In this document: positions 8,330-17,166 of the stretch, piece after piece | Numbering within the stretch: the stretch's first letter is position 1 | Layout of the letters: the number at the start of each line of letters is the position of its first letter | From: Limnohabitans sp. | Lineage (GTDB): Bacteria; Pseudomonadota; Gammaproteobacteria; Burkholderiales; Burkholderiaceae_C | NCBI GenBank assembly: GCA_018882835.1 | Contig: VERE01000014.1 | Coordinates: forward strand, 1 to 64,000 | Direction of reading: 5' to 3' | Length of the DNA stretch: 64,000 nt | Position numbers and translations under genes: made by a program | The notes under the pieces: generated by a model | What the model was told of the DNA's origin: nothing | What the model saw: only the letters and a program-made list of their open reading frames with translations | Databases searched by the model: none

Positions 8330-9972
8330 CCCAATACCTGACGCCACACAGCGTGTGCTGCAGCGTCTGAATCACCGCGCCATGCCACGATCTGATCGGG
8401 GCGAATCAGCGCCAAGGGTTGCTCGTAAAGGGCCCGCAAGGCCGGGTCGGCGTGGTAAACCACTTTCAGGTCAGCGCCACAGGCTTGTGCGGCTTTTTCC
8501 CAACCGGCAGTGTCGGGTGGGGTGGGGCCCAGCGCCAGGAGCGTCCATTCGCGGTGAAATGTGTCAAACAGCGAACGACCATCGGCCAGCCAGGCGTGGG
8601 GCGGCCGTCCACCCGGTGCGGCGGTGGGCACATACACATTCGGCTGGTCCTCAGGGATGGTGCTGCCATCGGCCACGATGACTGGCGAGCCGTCGTAGCG
8701 CCCGCCGAAGGTCACGCCGGGAATGTTGAATTCCAGGCGCACATGGGCGTTGAAATAATCGCTGGCTTGGGCCCGCGCAGCGGCGCCTTCGGGCGTGTCG
8801 CTTTCCAGGGCCGCGGTCACGGGATAGAGGCCGACCGAGTCGGCAAAACGGCGGGCGTAGCCTGTGTTGCGCTGGGCCAGCATTTTGCGCTCCCAGGCAT
8901 AGCTGTCGAGCAAGGCCGGGTCGGCTTGCCCGCCCAAGACCGCCGCCAGTTTCCAGCCGAGGTTGACGGCGTCTTCCACGCCCGTGTTGTATCCCAAGCC
9001 TCCCGTGGGCGTGAACAGGTGGGCGGCGTCGCCGATCAGGAAAATCCGACCTTCAGACAATTTTTGAGCGACCAAGGCATGGCCGGCCGTCCAGGTTTGG
9101 TGCGACAGTACCTCGATGGGCAGATCGCAACCCAACGCTTCGCGCACCACGCGGCGCGCGTCTACTTCGCTCCAGGCATCGGCGTCTTCTCCCTCATGAA
9201 TGGCTGCATGAAAGGCAAACTCCGACACACCGTCCACCGAGGCCAGCAGGGCACGGCGTTCTTCATTGACCGTGACATACATCCAGGCGCGTGCATGCGG
9301 CATGCGTTCGTAAAAAGTGGGCGCGCGCAGGTACACGGCAAACATTTGTCCGCCCATGTAGCTGCGCTTCATGCCGGTGGCGCCTTCGTAGGACACGCCG
9401 AGTTGGTGCCGCACGCCGCTGCGCGGCCCGTCGGCACCAATCAGGTATTGCGCTTTGACGTGAACCTCGGGGCCGCTGCCATCGGTGGGCCGCACTACCG
9501 CCTCGATGTGCGTGCCGCAGTCTTGGTGGCGTACCAGCGTCCAGCCATAGCGGATGTCGTTGCTCGGCCATTTCTCGGCATGGCGGCGCAGCACCGGCTC
9601 CACATACTTTTGCGAGATTCGGTGAGGCAACTCGGCTGCGCTCCAAGAGCCTGCCATCTGGCGAACGGCCTTCACAGCTTGCGCTGCGGTGGGCAATGAC
9701 AGACGGGCCAGCTCGTGGTGCGTCAACCGGGTGAAGTACGCAATGTCGGTGGGATGGTCAGGGGGCAAGCCCAGCGCCCGAATTTCTTGCACGAAGCCCA
9801 GGCGCCGGTAGTGCTCCATGGTGCGTGCCTGCGTGGCGTTGGCTTGCGGGTTGAAGGCGGTCGAGGGCTTGGCATCGACCAGCAAGCAGCTGATGCCGCG
9901 CGGGCCGAGCTCGTTGGCGAGCATCAGGCCACTGGGGCCGCCGCCGATGATGAGAACTTGGGTGTGCATCAT
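8290..9972 (-). CDS. FAD-dependent aromatic hydroxylase, PheA/TfdB-MhpA family
   Basis: A 560-residue class A flavoprotein monooxygenase. The FAD-binding GGGPSGLMLANELG sits at the N-terminus, the DG motif is LIGADGPRSGVR near residue 170, and GDAAHLFTPTGGLGYNTGVEDAVNLGWKLA lies near 290-320. A C-terminal thioredoxin-like domain follows, as in phenol and resorcinol hydroxylases. The chosen start is the first ATG of an ATGATG that overlaps the stop of the LysR gene, so the two are co-transcribed. With the hydroxyquinol-type dioxygenase on the other side of the regulator, it may produce a di- or trihydroxylated ring for cleavage. The exact substrate is unknown. Confidence 0.88.
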   Translation of the reverse strand: MMHTQVLIIGGGPSGLMLANELGPRGISCLLVDAKPSTAFNPQANATQARTMEHYRRLGFVQEIRALGLPPDHPTDIAYFTRLTHHELARLSLPTAAQAVKAVRQMAGSWSAAELPHRISQKYVEPVLRRHAEKWPSNDIRYGWTLVRHQDCGTHIEAVVRPTDGSGPEVHVKAQYLIGADGPRSGVRHQLGVSYEGATGMKRSYMGGQMFAVYLRAPTFYERMPHARAWMYVTVNEERRALLASVDGVSEFAFHAAIHEGEDADAWSEVDARRVVREALGCDLPIEVLSHQTWTAGHALVAQKLSEGRIFLIGDAAHLFTPTGGLGYNTGVEDAVNLGWKLAAVLGGQADPALLDSYAWERKMLAQRNTGYARRFADSVGLYPVTAALESDTPEGAAARAQASDYFNAHVRLEFNIPGVTFGGRYDGSPVIVADGSTIPEDQPNVYVPTAAPGGRPPHAWLADGRSLFDTFHREWTLLALGPTPPDTAGWEKAAQACGADLKVVYHADPALRALYEQPLALIRPDQIVAWRGDSDAAAHAVWRQVLGHGRDAADAVSRN

Positions 9973-10901
9973 GAGGGGTTGGCAAAACGGGTGGTCCACT
10001 TTCGCTCGAAGCCTTGGGCCAGGAACCGCTCGGCCATGAAGTCCACAAAAGTTCGGACCTTGGCCGACAAATGCTTGCGGTTCGGGTAGGCCAGGTTGAT
10101 GGTGAGGCGGGGCAAGTCCCAGTCTTCCAGCAAGGGCACAAGGCGGCCTGCCACGATGTCTTCATAGACGATGTAGCTGGGCTGTACCAGGATGCCCAGG
10201 CCCTCCAGCGCAGCGGCGCGCAGAATTTGGCCGTCGTTCGATTCCAGCAAGCCTTTCGCATGAACCGTGGTCACCTGGCCATCACGTTGAAACCGCAGGT
10301 CGTTGGGCGTGTTGGCGTAGGTGTAGATCAGCAGCTTGTGACGCTGCAAATCGTCCAGGGTTTGAGGGAAGCCATGCTGTGCCAGATACCTGGGGGAGGC
10401 CGCCAGCACGCGCCGTGTTTCGGCCAGTCGACGGATGGTGATGTTGGAGTCGGGCTCGAACTCGCGCGTGCGAATGGCCACGTCAATGTTGTCATCGATC
10501 ATGTCCTGGTAGCGGTTGGCCGCTTCCACATGGACATTCACCAGGGGGTAGCGCTGGGTGTACTCGCGCAAGATAGGCGCCACATGGTGCATGGCGAACG
10601 ACAGCGAAGCCATGATGCGCAAGGTGCCGCTGGGGTTGACGGTTTTGGCGTTGACGGCCAGTTCGGCCTCCTTGAGCTCTCCCAAGATGGCTTTGGCGCG
10701 TGAGAAAAACTCTTGCCCTGTTTCGGTCAAAAACAGGCGGCGGGTGTTGCGTTCCACCAAACGCGCGCCCAGGCGGTCTTCCAGCGCGGACAAATGCCGG
10801 CTGGCCGCTGCATTGGACAGCGACAGGGCTTGGGCGGCACGGCTCAGGCTGCCGGTTTCGGCGACCTGGACAAAAAGTTCGAGTTCGGTCCAACGGTCCA
10901 T
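9969..10901 (-). CDS. LysR-family transcriptional regulator
   Basis: A 310-residue regulator with an N-terminal winged helix-turn-helix (residues about 1-60, including SLSRAAQALSLSNAAASRHLSALEDRLG) and a C-terminal periplasmic-binding-protein-like effector domain. It is divergent from the NTF2-like/Bug/dioxygenase operon, with a short gap, and is co-directional with the hydroxylase it overlaps. Family logic predicts that it controls both directions in response to a pathway intermediate. The intergenic region holds an ATTGTC...GACAAT pair (10951-10956 and 10980-10985), but the spacing is long for a LysR site. Confidence 0.9.
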   Translation of the reverse strand: MDRWTELELFVQVAETGSLSRAAQALSLSNAAASRHLSALEDRLGARLVERNTRRLFLTETGQEFFSRAKAILGELKEAELAVNAKTVNPSGTLRIMASLSFAMHHVAPILREYTQRYPLVNVHVEAANRYQDMIDDNIDVAIRTREFEPDSNITIRRLAETRRVLAASPRYLAQHGFPQTLDDLQRHKLLIYTYANTPNDLRFQRDGQVTTVHAKGLLESNDGQILRAAALEGLGILVQPSYIVYEDIVAGRLVPLLEDWDLPRLTINLAYPNRKHLSAKVRTFVDFMAERFLAQGFERKWTTRFANPS

Positions 10902-11037
10902 GGGTTTTCCGCTGCGTGGAAAAGTAATTTACCGCAGGGGCGTTGGCGTGATTGTCCGTCGCTTTTACAGTGGATGACAGACAATGCAGAAAAACGCGCT
11001 GGTACAGCGTCACCTGGAGGACAGCTTGGACAACACA

Positions 11038-11631
11038 ATGGAACAACAACTGCGCATCAGGCAACTGGTCGAGAACTGGGCGGTTTGGCGCGATGCCGGT
11101 TTGTGGGACCGGTTTCGCACGGTTTGGCATGACGATGGCGTGATGATGGCCACCTGGTTTCAGGGGCCTTTTGAAGAGTTCATTCGCGTCACCATCGAAG
11201 GATGGAACAAGGGGGTGAGCATTCTTCACTTTTTGGGCGGCTCCTCTGTTGATGTCAATGGCACGCGCGCCATCGCCCAGACCAAGATGACCATCTCTCA
11301 GCGTGGCATGGTCGAGGGTGTGTTGTGCGATGTGGTGTGCACCGGCCGCTTCTATGATTTCTTCGAAGAGCGAAATGGGCGTTGGGGCTTGGTGCATCGT
11401 CAGCCGATCTACGAGAAAGACCGCATTGACCCCGTCGATCCGGCGGCCAAATTGGCGCTTGACCCGGTGGCCCTGGCCGAGTTCCCCGAGGGCTACCGCC
11501 ATTTGGCCTACATCCAGACACGCATCGGGTACAAGGTGAAGATGGACATGCCCATGCTCAAGGGCGAGAAAGTGCAAGACCTGTACCGCCGCGGTGCCAA
11601 CTGGCTGGCCGGTCAACCCTTGGAGCGCTGA
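11038..11631 (+). CDS. NTF2-like (SnoaL-type) protein
   Basis: A soluble protein of about 197 residues. Its N-terminal pattern (IRQLVENWAVWRDAGLWDRF, then WHDDG) is typical of NTF2-like SnoaL_4 proteins. These are cone-shaped alpha+beta folds used by small-subunit dioxygenases, dehydratases and isomerases. The start is uncertain: ATG at 11038 is chosen because homologous sequence begins close by. A TTG at 11026 lies six bases after a GGAGGACAGC Shine-Dalgarno region and is also plausible, and an upstream ATG exists at 10984. It is the first gene of the operon divergent from the LysR gene. The function is not assignable. A second NTF2-like gene occurs in the mhp cluster at 53.1 kb. Confidence 0.75.
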   Translation: MEQQLRIRQLVENWAVWRDAGLWDRFRTVWHDDGVMMATWFQGPFEEFIRVTIEGWNKGVSILHFLGGSSVDVNGTRAIAQTKMTISQRGMVEGVLCDVVCTGRFYDFFEERNGRWGLVHRQPIYEKDRIDPVDPAAKLALDPVALAEFPEGYRHLAYIQTRIGYKVKMDMPMLKGEKVQDLYRRGANWLAGQPLER

Positions 11632-11633
11632 GC

Positions 11634-12614
11634 ATGGCAATGCATCGCAGGGACTGCCTGAGCAGCTTGGTCGCCTTGGCAGGCGCTTGGCATGGCCTCA
11701 GTTTTTCTCAAGACGCCTACCCCAACCGCGCCATTCGCGTGATCGTGCCGCAGCCCCCGGGCGGCGGCTTTGACTTTGTGGCGCGTGTGCTGGCAGACAA
11801 GCTGGCGCAAACCTTCAAGGCCGGTGTGGTGGTGGAAAACCGCACGGGCTCTGGCACCTTGGTCGGCACCGACCTGGCCGCCAAAGCCGCCCCTGATGGC
11901 TATACCTTGCTGATGGGCTCGGTGTCCAACCTGGTGTTGAACGCGGGCCTGTTCAAAAACCTCAGCTACGACCCCTTGCGCGACTTCGAGCCGATTGGCC
12001 TGGCCGTGGGTTACAGCTACACCTTGCTGGCGCGCAAGGATTTGCCTTTCGCCTCTTTGGCGGAGTTGGTGGCGCATGCCCGTGCCCATCCCGGCGCGTT
12101 GAGCTATGCGTCGGCCGGCAATGGTTCGGGGCAACATGTGCTGGCCGCCGCTTTGTGGCATTTGGCGGGCGTTCAGCTGACCCATGTGCCTTACCGGGGC
12201 GCGCAACCGGCCTACACCGACCTGCTGGGTGGGCGTGTCGATGTGTTTTTCGATTTGTCGTCCACCGCCCGCCCGCATGTCGAGTCAGGCAACCTGAGGG
12301 CCCTGGCCGTGTCAGGCGGACAGCGACTGGCCATGCACCCCAACGTGCCCACGGTGCGCGAAACCGGTGTGGCGCCCTTGGAGCTCGAGTCCTGGTTTGG
12401 CTATTTCGCGCCTGCCAAAACGCCAGCGCCCGAATTGGCCCGATTGCGTGGTGAAATGCGCAAAGTCATGCAGTCGCCCGAGGTGATCGAGCGATTTGAA
12501 AAAGCCGGGGGCCGCCCCCTGTCCCTGGTCGGCGATGAGGCACGCGCCGTCTGGCGGCGTGACCTGGAGCGCTGGATCCCCTTGATGAAAGCCGCAGGGC
12601 TGCAACCCGAATGA
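11634..12614 (+). CDS. Bug-family (TctC-like) tripartite tricarboxylate receptor
   Basis: A 326-residue periplasmic solute-binding protein with an N-terminal signal region and the family patterns 'YPNRAIRVIVPQPPGGGFD', 'AAPDGYTLLMGS' and 'HVPYRGAQPAYTDLLGGRVD'. It starts 2 bp after the previous stop. No TctA/TctB membrane genes are nearby, as is usual for the expanded Bug families of Burkholderiales. It may deliver an aromatic or carboxylic acid to a transporter encoded elsewhere, or act as a sensor. The ligand is unknown. Confidence 0.9.
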   Translation: MAMHRRDCLSSLVALAGAWHGLSFSQDAYPNRAIRVIVPQPPGGGFDFVARVLADKLAQTFKAGVVVENRTGSGTLVGTDLAAKAAPDGYTLLMGSVSNLVLNAGLFKNLSYDPLRDFEPIGLAVGYSYTLLARKDLPFASLAELVAHARAHPGALSYASAGNGSGQHVLAAALWHLAGVQLTHVPYRGAQPAYTDLLGGRVDVFFDLSSTARPHVESGNLRALAVSGGQRLAMHPNVPTVRETGVAPLELESWFGYFAPAKTPAPELARLRGEMRKVMQSPEVIERFEKAGGRPLSLVGDEARAVWRRDLERWIPLMKAAGLQPE

Positions 12615-12630
12615 TGTAGGAGAAGACAAC

Positions 12631-13467
12631 GTGAGAAACCTGAACCAAGACAACATCACCCAAGCGGTGATTGCCAGTTTTTCCAACACGCCTGACCCGC
12701 GACTCAAGGAAATCATCACCAGCCTGGTGCAACACCTGCATTCCTTTGCACGCGAGGTGAAGCTGACCGAAGAAGAGTGGTTCAAAGGCATTCAGTACCT
12801 GACGGCCACCGGGCACAAGTGCACGGATGTGCGGCAAGAATTCATTTTGTTGAGCGACGTGCTGGGGCTGTCCATGCTCACCATTGCCATGAACCAGGAC
12901 AAGCCGCCGGGGTGCACCGAGGCCACGGTGTTTGGCCCGTTCTTCCTGGAAGATGCGCCGCACTACGAGCTGGGGGCCGATGTCTCCAACGGTGCCAAGG
13001 GCGCGCCTTGCTGGGTGGAGGGTTCGGTGCGCGGCTTGGGCGGCGAGCCCATTCCGAACGCCACCATCAACGTCTGGCAAGCCGATGAAGATGGCCTGTA
13101 CGACGTTCAGTACGAATCGCTGGGGCATTCACAGGCGCGCGGCATCATGAAGTCGGACGACAAAGGGCGTTACTACTTCAAGACAATTGTGGCCGAGCCC
13201 TATCCCATCCCGGTGGATGGCCCGGTGGGAACTTTGTTGGGCGCGACCCAGCGCCACCCCTGGCGGCCGGCCCATTTGCACTTCATGGTGGAAGCGCCCG
13301 GCTACGAGCGGCTCATCACCCATGTGTTCCGCGACAAGGACTCTTACCTGGATTCAGACGCTGTGTTTGGCGTACGCCAATCGCTGGTGGCCGATTGGAC
13401 GCAATTGCCCGATGGCAGTTTCCGCATGGACTATGACTTTGTGCTGAATCCCAAGGCCAAAGCCTGA
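12631..13467 (+). CDS. Intradiol ring-cleavage dioxygenase, hydroxyquinol 1,2-dioxygenase type
   Basis: A 278-residue non-haem Fe(III) enzyme. An N-terminal helical dimerisation domain (about 1-95) precedes the beta-sandwich catalytic domain. The expected iron ligands are visible: Tyr157 in DGLYDVQ, Tyr191 in EPYPIP, and His215 and His217 in RPAHLHF. The PYPIP...RHPWRPAHLHF arrangement is typical of hydroxyquinol rather than plain catechol enzymes. It would cleave a (hydroxy)catechol between the hydroxyls to a muconate or maleylacetate-type product. The start is GTG, with AGGAG 8 bases upstream. No maleylacetate reductase gene is in the window, so the lower pathway must lie elsewhere. Confidence 0.88.
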   Translation: MRNLNQDNITQAVIASFSNTPDPRLKEIITSLVQHLHSFAREVKLTEEEWFKGIQYLTATGHKCTDVRQEFILLSDVLGLSMLTIAMNQDKPPGCTEATVFGPFFLEDAPHYELGADVSNGAKGAPCWVEGSVRGLGGEPIPNATINVWQADEDGLYDVQYESLGHSQARGIMKSDDKGRYYFKTIVAEPYPIPVDGPVGTLLGATQRHPWRPAHLHFMVEAPGYERLITHVFRDKDSYLDSDAVFGVRQSLVADWTQLPDGSFRMDYDFVLNPKAKA

Positions 13468-13474
13468 GCGAGCC

Positions 13475-13777
13475 ATGATCAAGCACATTGTCATGTGGAA
13501 TGTCCGGGGCGACGACGCCCAGGAAAAAGTCCAAGGCATTGCGCGCCTCAAGCAGGCCTTTGAAGGTTTGCGAGGCAAAATTCCCGGCATGCAGCACCTC
13601 GAAATCGGTATCGACACCAGCGCTGTCGATTACGCCTGCGACGTGGTGTTGTATTCCGAGTTTGAATCGCAACAGGCCTTGGATGCTTATGCGGTTCACC
13701 CGGAGCATTTGCGTGTGCGCCAAGAACTTGAGGGCTTGCGTACTGCGCGCCATCAAGTGGACTACCCCCTGAATTGA
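13475..13777 (+). CDS. Dabb-domain (stress-responsive A/B barrel) protein
   Basis: A 100-residue protein that matches the dimeric alpha/beta barrel (Dabb) pattern: it opens with IKHIVMWNV and closes with 'YAVHPEHLRVRQEL...VDYPLN'. Members are small homodimers, sometimes enzymes acting on polyketide-like or ring-cleavage products. It lies 7 bp after the dioxygenase, so it is probably in the same operon and may process the ring-cleavage product or assist in the pathway. The function is inferred from position only. Confidence 0.85.
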   Translation: MIKHIVMWNVRGDDAQEKVQGIARLKQAFEGLRGKIPGMQHLEIGIDTSAVDYACDVVLYSEFESQQALDAYAVHPEHLRVRQELEGLRTARHQVDYPLN

Positions 13778-13792
13778 CAGGCGGACCTGGCA

Positions 13793-14563
13793 TTGACCGA
13801 CTGGTTCATCACCGATCCAAAGTTTTACGCAGCGGCCATTCCCGCAGTGTTGTTGCTGGGCGTCAGTAAAAGCGGCTTCGGTTCGGGCTTTGGCGCTTTG
13901 GCCGTGCCCCTGATTTCGCTGACCGTCACCGTGCCGCAGGCCGCAGCCATTTTGATGCCCGTGTTGTTTGTGCTGGACATTCTCGGCCTGAATGCGTACC
14001 GCAGAGGTTACGACCTGGCGCTCTTGAAATTCCTGGTGCCCTGTGCCTTGATCGGGGTGTTCATGGGGTTTGTGCTGTTTCGCGTGATGGACGCGCATTG
14101 GGTGGCGGGCCTGGTGGGCGTGTGCACCTTGCTGTTCTTGGCGCAGCGCCTGCTGTTCCCGCCGCGTGCTGACGCGCCGCCGCCCCCGCGCTGGTTGGGT
14201 GCCATCCTGACTGTGACCTCTGGCTTCACCAGTTTCATTGCCCATGCAGGCGGGCCGCCCTTGAACGCCTACGTGCTGCCTTTGCGATTGCCGCCCTTCA
14301 CCTTCACGGCCACCATGGCCGTGTTGTTTTTCTTTGTGAACATGGCCAAGTGGCTGCCCTATGCTTATTTGGGCTTGTTGGATTGGCGCGGCCTGGGCAC
14401 AGCCATGATGTTGTTGCCTTTTGCACCGATTGGCGTCTGGATGGGGTTGCGTGTGGCGCGCGTGATTCAGCCCAAATTGTTTTACCGCCTGGTCCATCTG
14501 GGCCTGTTTTTGACAGGCTGCAAACTGGTATGGGACGGCTTTTTCAGTGGAGCACATGCATGA
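13793..14563 (+). CDS. TauE/SafE-family membrane permease
   Basis: A 256-residue protein with about seven to eight hydrophobic segments and the N-terminal family pattern 'LLLGVSKSGFGSGFGALAVPLISL'. The family exports sulfite, sulfonates or small organic acids. The start is TTG at 13793; no closer in-frame ATG gives the complete first helix. The stop overlaps the ATG of the MaoC gene. In this operon it may export or import a carboxylic acid intermediate. The substrate is unknown. Confidence 0.85.
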   Translation: MTDWFITDPKFYAAAIPAVLLLGVSKSGFGSGFGALAVPLISLTVTVPQAAAILMPVLFVLDILGLNAYRRGYDLALLKFLVPCALIGVFMGFVLFRVMDAHWVAGLVGVCTLLFLAQRLLFPPRADAPPPPRWLGAILTVTSGFTSFIAHAGGPPLNAYVLPLRLPPFTFTATMAVLFFFVNMAKWLPYAYLGLLDWRGLGTAMMLLPFAPIGVWMGLRVARVIQPKLFYRLVHLGLFLTGCKLVWDGFFSGAHA

Positions 14564-15015
14564 GAGTGTTTGAAACTTTGCAAGACCTGGCCGCCTGTGT
14601 CGGGCAGGAGGTGGCGGTCAGCGATTGGATGGCCGTGACCCAGGAACAGGTCAACCAGTTTGCCCAGGCCACGGGTGATCCGCAATGGATTCATGTGGAC
14701 GTGGAGCGCGCCAAAAGTGGGCCGTTCGGTGGCACCATTGCGCACGGCTTTTTGACCCTGTCCATGCTGCCCAAGTTTTTCGAAAGCTCGTTTGAAATTC
14801 GTCAGACCCGCATGGGCATCAACTACGGCCTGAACCGCGTGCGCTTCACCTCGGTGGTGCCGGTAGGCTCGCGCTTGCGGGCGCGCATGACCCTGAAGGC
14901 GGCAGAATGGATCGAGCAAGGCGGCCTGCAGATGACCTGGTCGGTCACTGTGGAGCGCGAGGGCCACGACAAGCCGGTGTGTGTGGCCGAGTCGCTGAGC
15001 CGTCGCTATCCCTGA
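14560..15015 (+). CDS. MaoC-family (hot-dog) dehydratase/hydratase
   Basis: A 151-residue single hot-dog protein resembling (R)-specific enoyl-CoA hydratases. The catalytic region reads FAQATGDPQWIHVD (Asp and His around residues 39-44), followed by 'GPFGGTIAHGFLTLSMLPKF'. The ATG overlaps the stop of the TauE/SafE gene (ATGA), and the upstream extension of the frame lies inside that gene. It is the last gene of the 11-15 kb operon. It would hydrate a CoA thioester, perhaps downstream of ring cleavage, but it could equally serve fatty-acid metabolism. Confidence 0.88.
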   Translation: MRVFETLQDLAACVGQEVAVSDWMAVTQEQVNQFAQATGDPQWIHVDVERAKSGPFGGTIAHGFLTLSMLPKFFESSFEIRQTRMGINYGLNRVRFTSVVPVGSRLRARMTLKAAEWIEQGGLQMTWSVTVEREGHDKPVCVAESLSRRYP

Positions 15016-15022
15016 GGTTGGC

Positions 15023-15484
15023 TCAGGCAAAGCCTTGCTGACGCCAGGCTTCGTAGACCACCACTGCCACAGAATTCGACAGGTTCAAGCTGCGCTGGCC
15101 GGCGCGCATGGAAAGCCGCAAACGCTGAGGCGCGGGAAAGCTGTCGCGAATCTCGGCAGGCAAGCCCGCTGTTTCGCTGCCAAAGAAAAACCAATCGCCT
15201 GGCTGAAAGGTCGTGGCGTGCACGCTTTGTGCCCCCCGGGTGGTCAGCGCAAAGCAGCGCGTGGCGTCAGGCTGCATGGCCTGTTGAAATGCGGCCCAAT
15301 TGGCATGGCGTCGCACGTCGGCATACTCGTGGTAGTCCAGGCCAGCGCGGCGCATCAAACGGTCTTCCATGGAGAAGCCCAGGGGTTCGATCAGGTGCAA
15401 GTCACAGCCCGTGTTGGCCGCCAAGCGAATGACGTTGCCGGTGTTGGGCGGGATTTCGGGGTGAACCAGGACAATGTGAAACAT
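15023..15484 (-). CDS. trmL: tRNA (cytidine/uridine-34 2'-O)-methyltransferase TrmL
   Basis: A 153-residue SPOUT methyltransferase. It begins with the family motif MFHIVLVHPEIPPNTGNVIRL and carries the knotted SAM site FGSETAGLP and the C-terminal LSMRAGQRSLNLSNSVAVVVYEA region. TrmL 2'-O-methylates the wobble base of tRNA-Leu isoacceptors. Length and motifs are normal. It lies 9 bp downstream of the comF-like gene on the same strand. Confidence 0.95.
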   Translation of the reverse strand: MFHIVLVHPEIPPNTGNVIRLAANTGCDLHLIEPLGFSMEDRLMRRAGLDYHEYADVRRHANWAAFQQAMQPDATRCFALTTRGAQSVHATTFQPGDWFFFGSETAGLPAEIRDSFPAPQRLRLSMRAGQRSLNLSNSVAVVVYEAWRQQGFA

Positions 15485-15493
15485 CCCCCAAGC

Positions 15494-16192
15494 TTAACTT
15501 TTCTCTGAAGGGCCGGCGCCCGGGGCGTTGGTGCGTGCCAACACCAGGGTGGTGATATGGGCCACCCCCGCATGGCGCAGTACCTGGCACGCGGCCTGCA
15601 ACGAGGCGCCCGTGGTCATCACATCGTCCACCAGCACCACCCGCGCATTTCGTAGACGGTGCCGGTGCGACGGCGCCAGGCTGAAGCTGCCAGCCACATT
15701 GCGCAGGCGCTCGTCGCGCGCCAACTCAGACTGGGCGGGAGTGTCACGCCATTTTTGCAGCCAGTGGACCGGTAACGGTATCTTGAGGCCCTGACGCAGG
15801 CTGCGCGCCAGCAGCAAGGCTTGGTTGTAGCCGCGCTCGCGCAAGCGTTGGTCGGACAGCGGCATGGGCAGCAGGCATGTGGCCTGTTCCAGTGCGCGTT
15901 CGACCCAGGGCGCGTGGCGTATGAGTTGCCCCAGGCTCTTTGCCAGGCCCAACTCGCCCTGAAATTTCAGGCGCGCCACGCAGGCTTGCCAGGGGTAGCC
16001 GTAATCGACGGCGCACAGACAGGCGTCCCAGACCGGGGGTGTGGCACGACAGGCAGAACACACCGGGTCGGCACCTGGCAGGGCGCACAGTTGGCAGCGG
16101 GCACGCGGCTGGGCAAAATTCAGAATGCAGCTTTCACACAAGGCCGGGCCAGGCCACTGGTGGCAGATCAGGCATTCCGAGGGCAGGGTCAT
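15494..16192 (-). CDS. ComF-family phosphoribosyltransferase-like protein
   Basis: A protein of about 232 residues with an N-terminal zinc-ribbon-like double CxxC region (CLICHQWPGPALCESC, then CQLCALPGADPVCSAC) and a C-terminal PRTase fold with the PRPP-loop motif VVLVDDVMTTGAS. ComF proteins aid DNA uptake, and their relatives act in nucleotide salvage. ATG at 16192 is chosen because it begins just before the zinc cysteines. The open frame extends far upstream, but there it overlaps the divergent methyltransferase gene. It is divergent from the bioC-like gene, with 21 bp between starts. Confidence 0.88.
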   Translation of the reverse strand: MTLPSECLICHQWPGPALCESCILNFAQPRARCQLCALPGADPVCSACRATPPVWDACLCAVDYGYPWQACVARLKFQGELGLAKSLGQLIRHAPWVERALEQATCLLPMPLSDQRLRERGYNQALLLARSLRQGLKIPLPVHWLQKWRDTPAQSELARDERLRNVAGSFSLAPSHRHRLRNARVVLVDDVMTTGASLQAACQVLRHAGVAHITTLVLARTNAPGAGPSEKS

Positions 16193-16213
16193 CCCCCAAT
16201 ATACTGCCCCCCT

Positions 16214-17164
16214 ATGTCTGACATGCCCCAGAACTACCCTGTCAACGCCGCGCCACCCACGGTGGACCCGGTGGCCGCCGCCCGTTGGTGGCAAGGCGGG
16301 GCGGGCTTGGGGCAGGCCGGCGAGGCATGGTTGCACGACGAGGTGTCGCGCCGCATGGAAGATCGCCTTCAGTGGATTCGCCTGCAACCCCAGCGCTGGA
16401 TCCACTGGATGCCCACGGTTGGCGGCTTGCAAGCCCATGCGCGCCTGGCGCAACGTTACCCTCAGGCACAGTCTCAGGTGGTGGAAGCTTCGCCAGCACG
16501 CTTGCAGGCGGCCAAGGAGGTCTTGCTGCCCCCCTGGTGGCGCCGCTGGGGACGTGCCGTGCCTGCTTTTCAGCCGCCCGAGCCGGGACTGGCCCAGATG
16601 GTCTGGGCCAACATGCTGTTGCACGGCAGTGCCGATCCCCAACGCCTGTTTCAGCAGTGGCACCAAGCGCTGTCCGTGGATGGCTTTGTGATGTTTTCTT
16701 GCCTGGGGCCAGACACCTTGCGCGAGTGGCATGCCATGTACCAGCAACTGGGTTGGCCACCCGCAGGGTCCGAACTGACCGACATGCATGACTGGGGCGA
16801 CATGCTGATTCAGGCTGGTTTTGCCGAGCCGGTGATGGACATGGAGCGCATCACCCTGACTTACGACAGCCCTGAAAAAATGCTGCAGGATTTGCGCAGC
16901 CTGGGCCGCAACCTGCACCCGCAACGTTTTCAGGCCCTGCGGGGCCGCCAATGGCGCCAGACCTTGCTGGATGCGATGCGCAAGCATCTGGCCCTGCACG
17001 ATGGCAGCGGCCGCCTGGCGTTGACCTTTGAAATTATTTACGGGCATGCGCTGAAACCCGTTCCCCGGGTGCCTGTGGCAACCCAAACGGCGGTTTCACT
17101 GGCAGACATGCGCAGCTTGTTGCAACAAGCAGGAGGCGGCTCCAAAGGCCCTTCAGCAGTTTGA
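16214..17164 (+). CDS. BioC-like SAM-dependent methyltransferase
   Basis: A 316-residue protein similar to betaproteobacterial BioC (malonyl-ACP O-methyltransferase, first step of biotin pimelate synthesis). Supporting patterns are 'VWANMLLHGSADPQRLFQQWHQALSVDGFVMFSCLGPDTLREW' and a 'DMHDWGDMLIQAGFAEPVMDME' segment, which match the C-terminal half of the methyltransferase fold. The N-terminal SAM motif is weak. No other bio genes are nearby, so another substrate is possible. ATG at 16214 is chosen over upstream in-frame codons that overlap comF. Confidence 0.7.
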   Translation: MSDMPQNYPVNAAPPTVDPVAAARWWQGGAGLGQAGEAWLHDEVSRRMEDRLQWIRLQPQRWIHWMPTVGGLQAHARLAQRYPQAQSQVVEASPARLQAAKEVLLPPWWRRWGRAVPAFQPPEPGLAQMVWANMLLHGSADPQRLFQQWHQALSVDGFVMFSCLGPDTLREWHAMYQQLGWPPAGSELTDMHDWGDMLIQAGFAEPVMDMERITLTYDSPEKMLQDLRSLGRNLHPQRFQALRGRQWRQTLLDAMRKHLALHDGSGRLALTFEIIYGHALKPVPRVPVATQTAVSLADMRSLLQQAGGGSKGPSAV

Positions 17165-17166
17165 AC

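Noticed and set aside
10951-10985. ATTGTC...GACAAT inverted repeat as a LysR operator
   Set aside because: The arms are 23 bp apart and the right arm overlaps a possible start codon. LysR sites usually follow T-N11-A spacing, so it is noted but not called.
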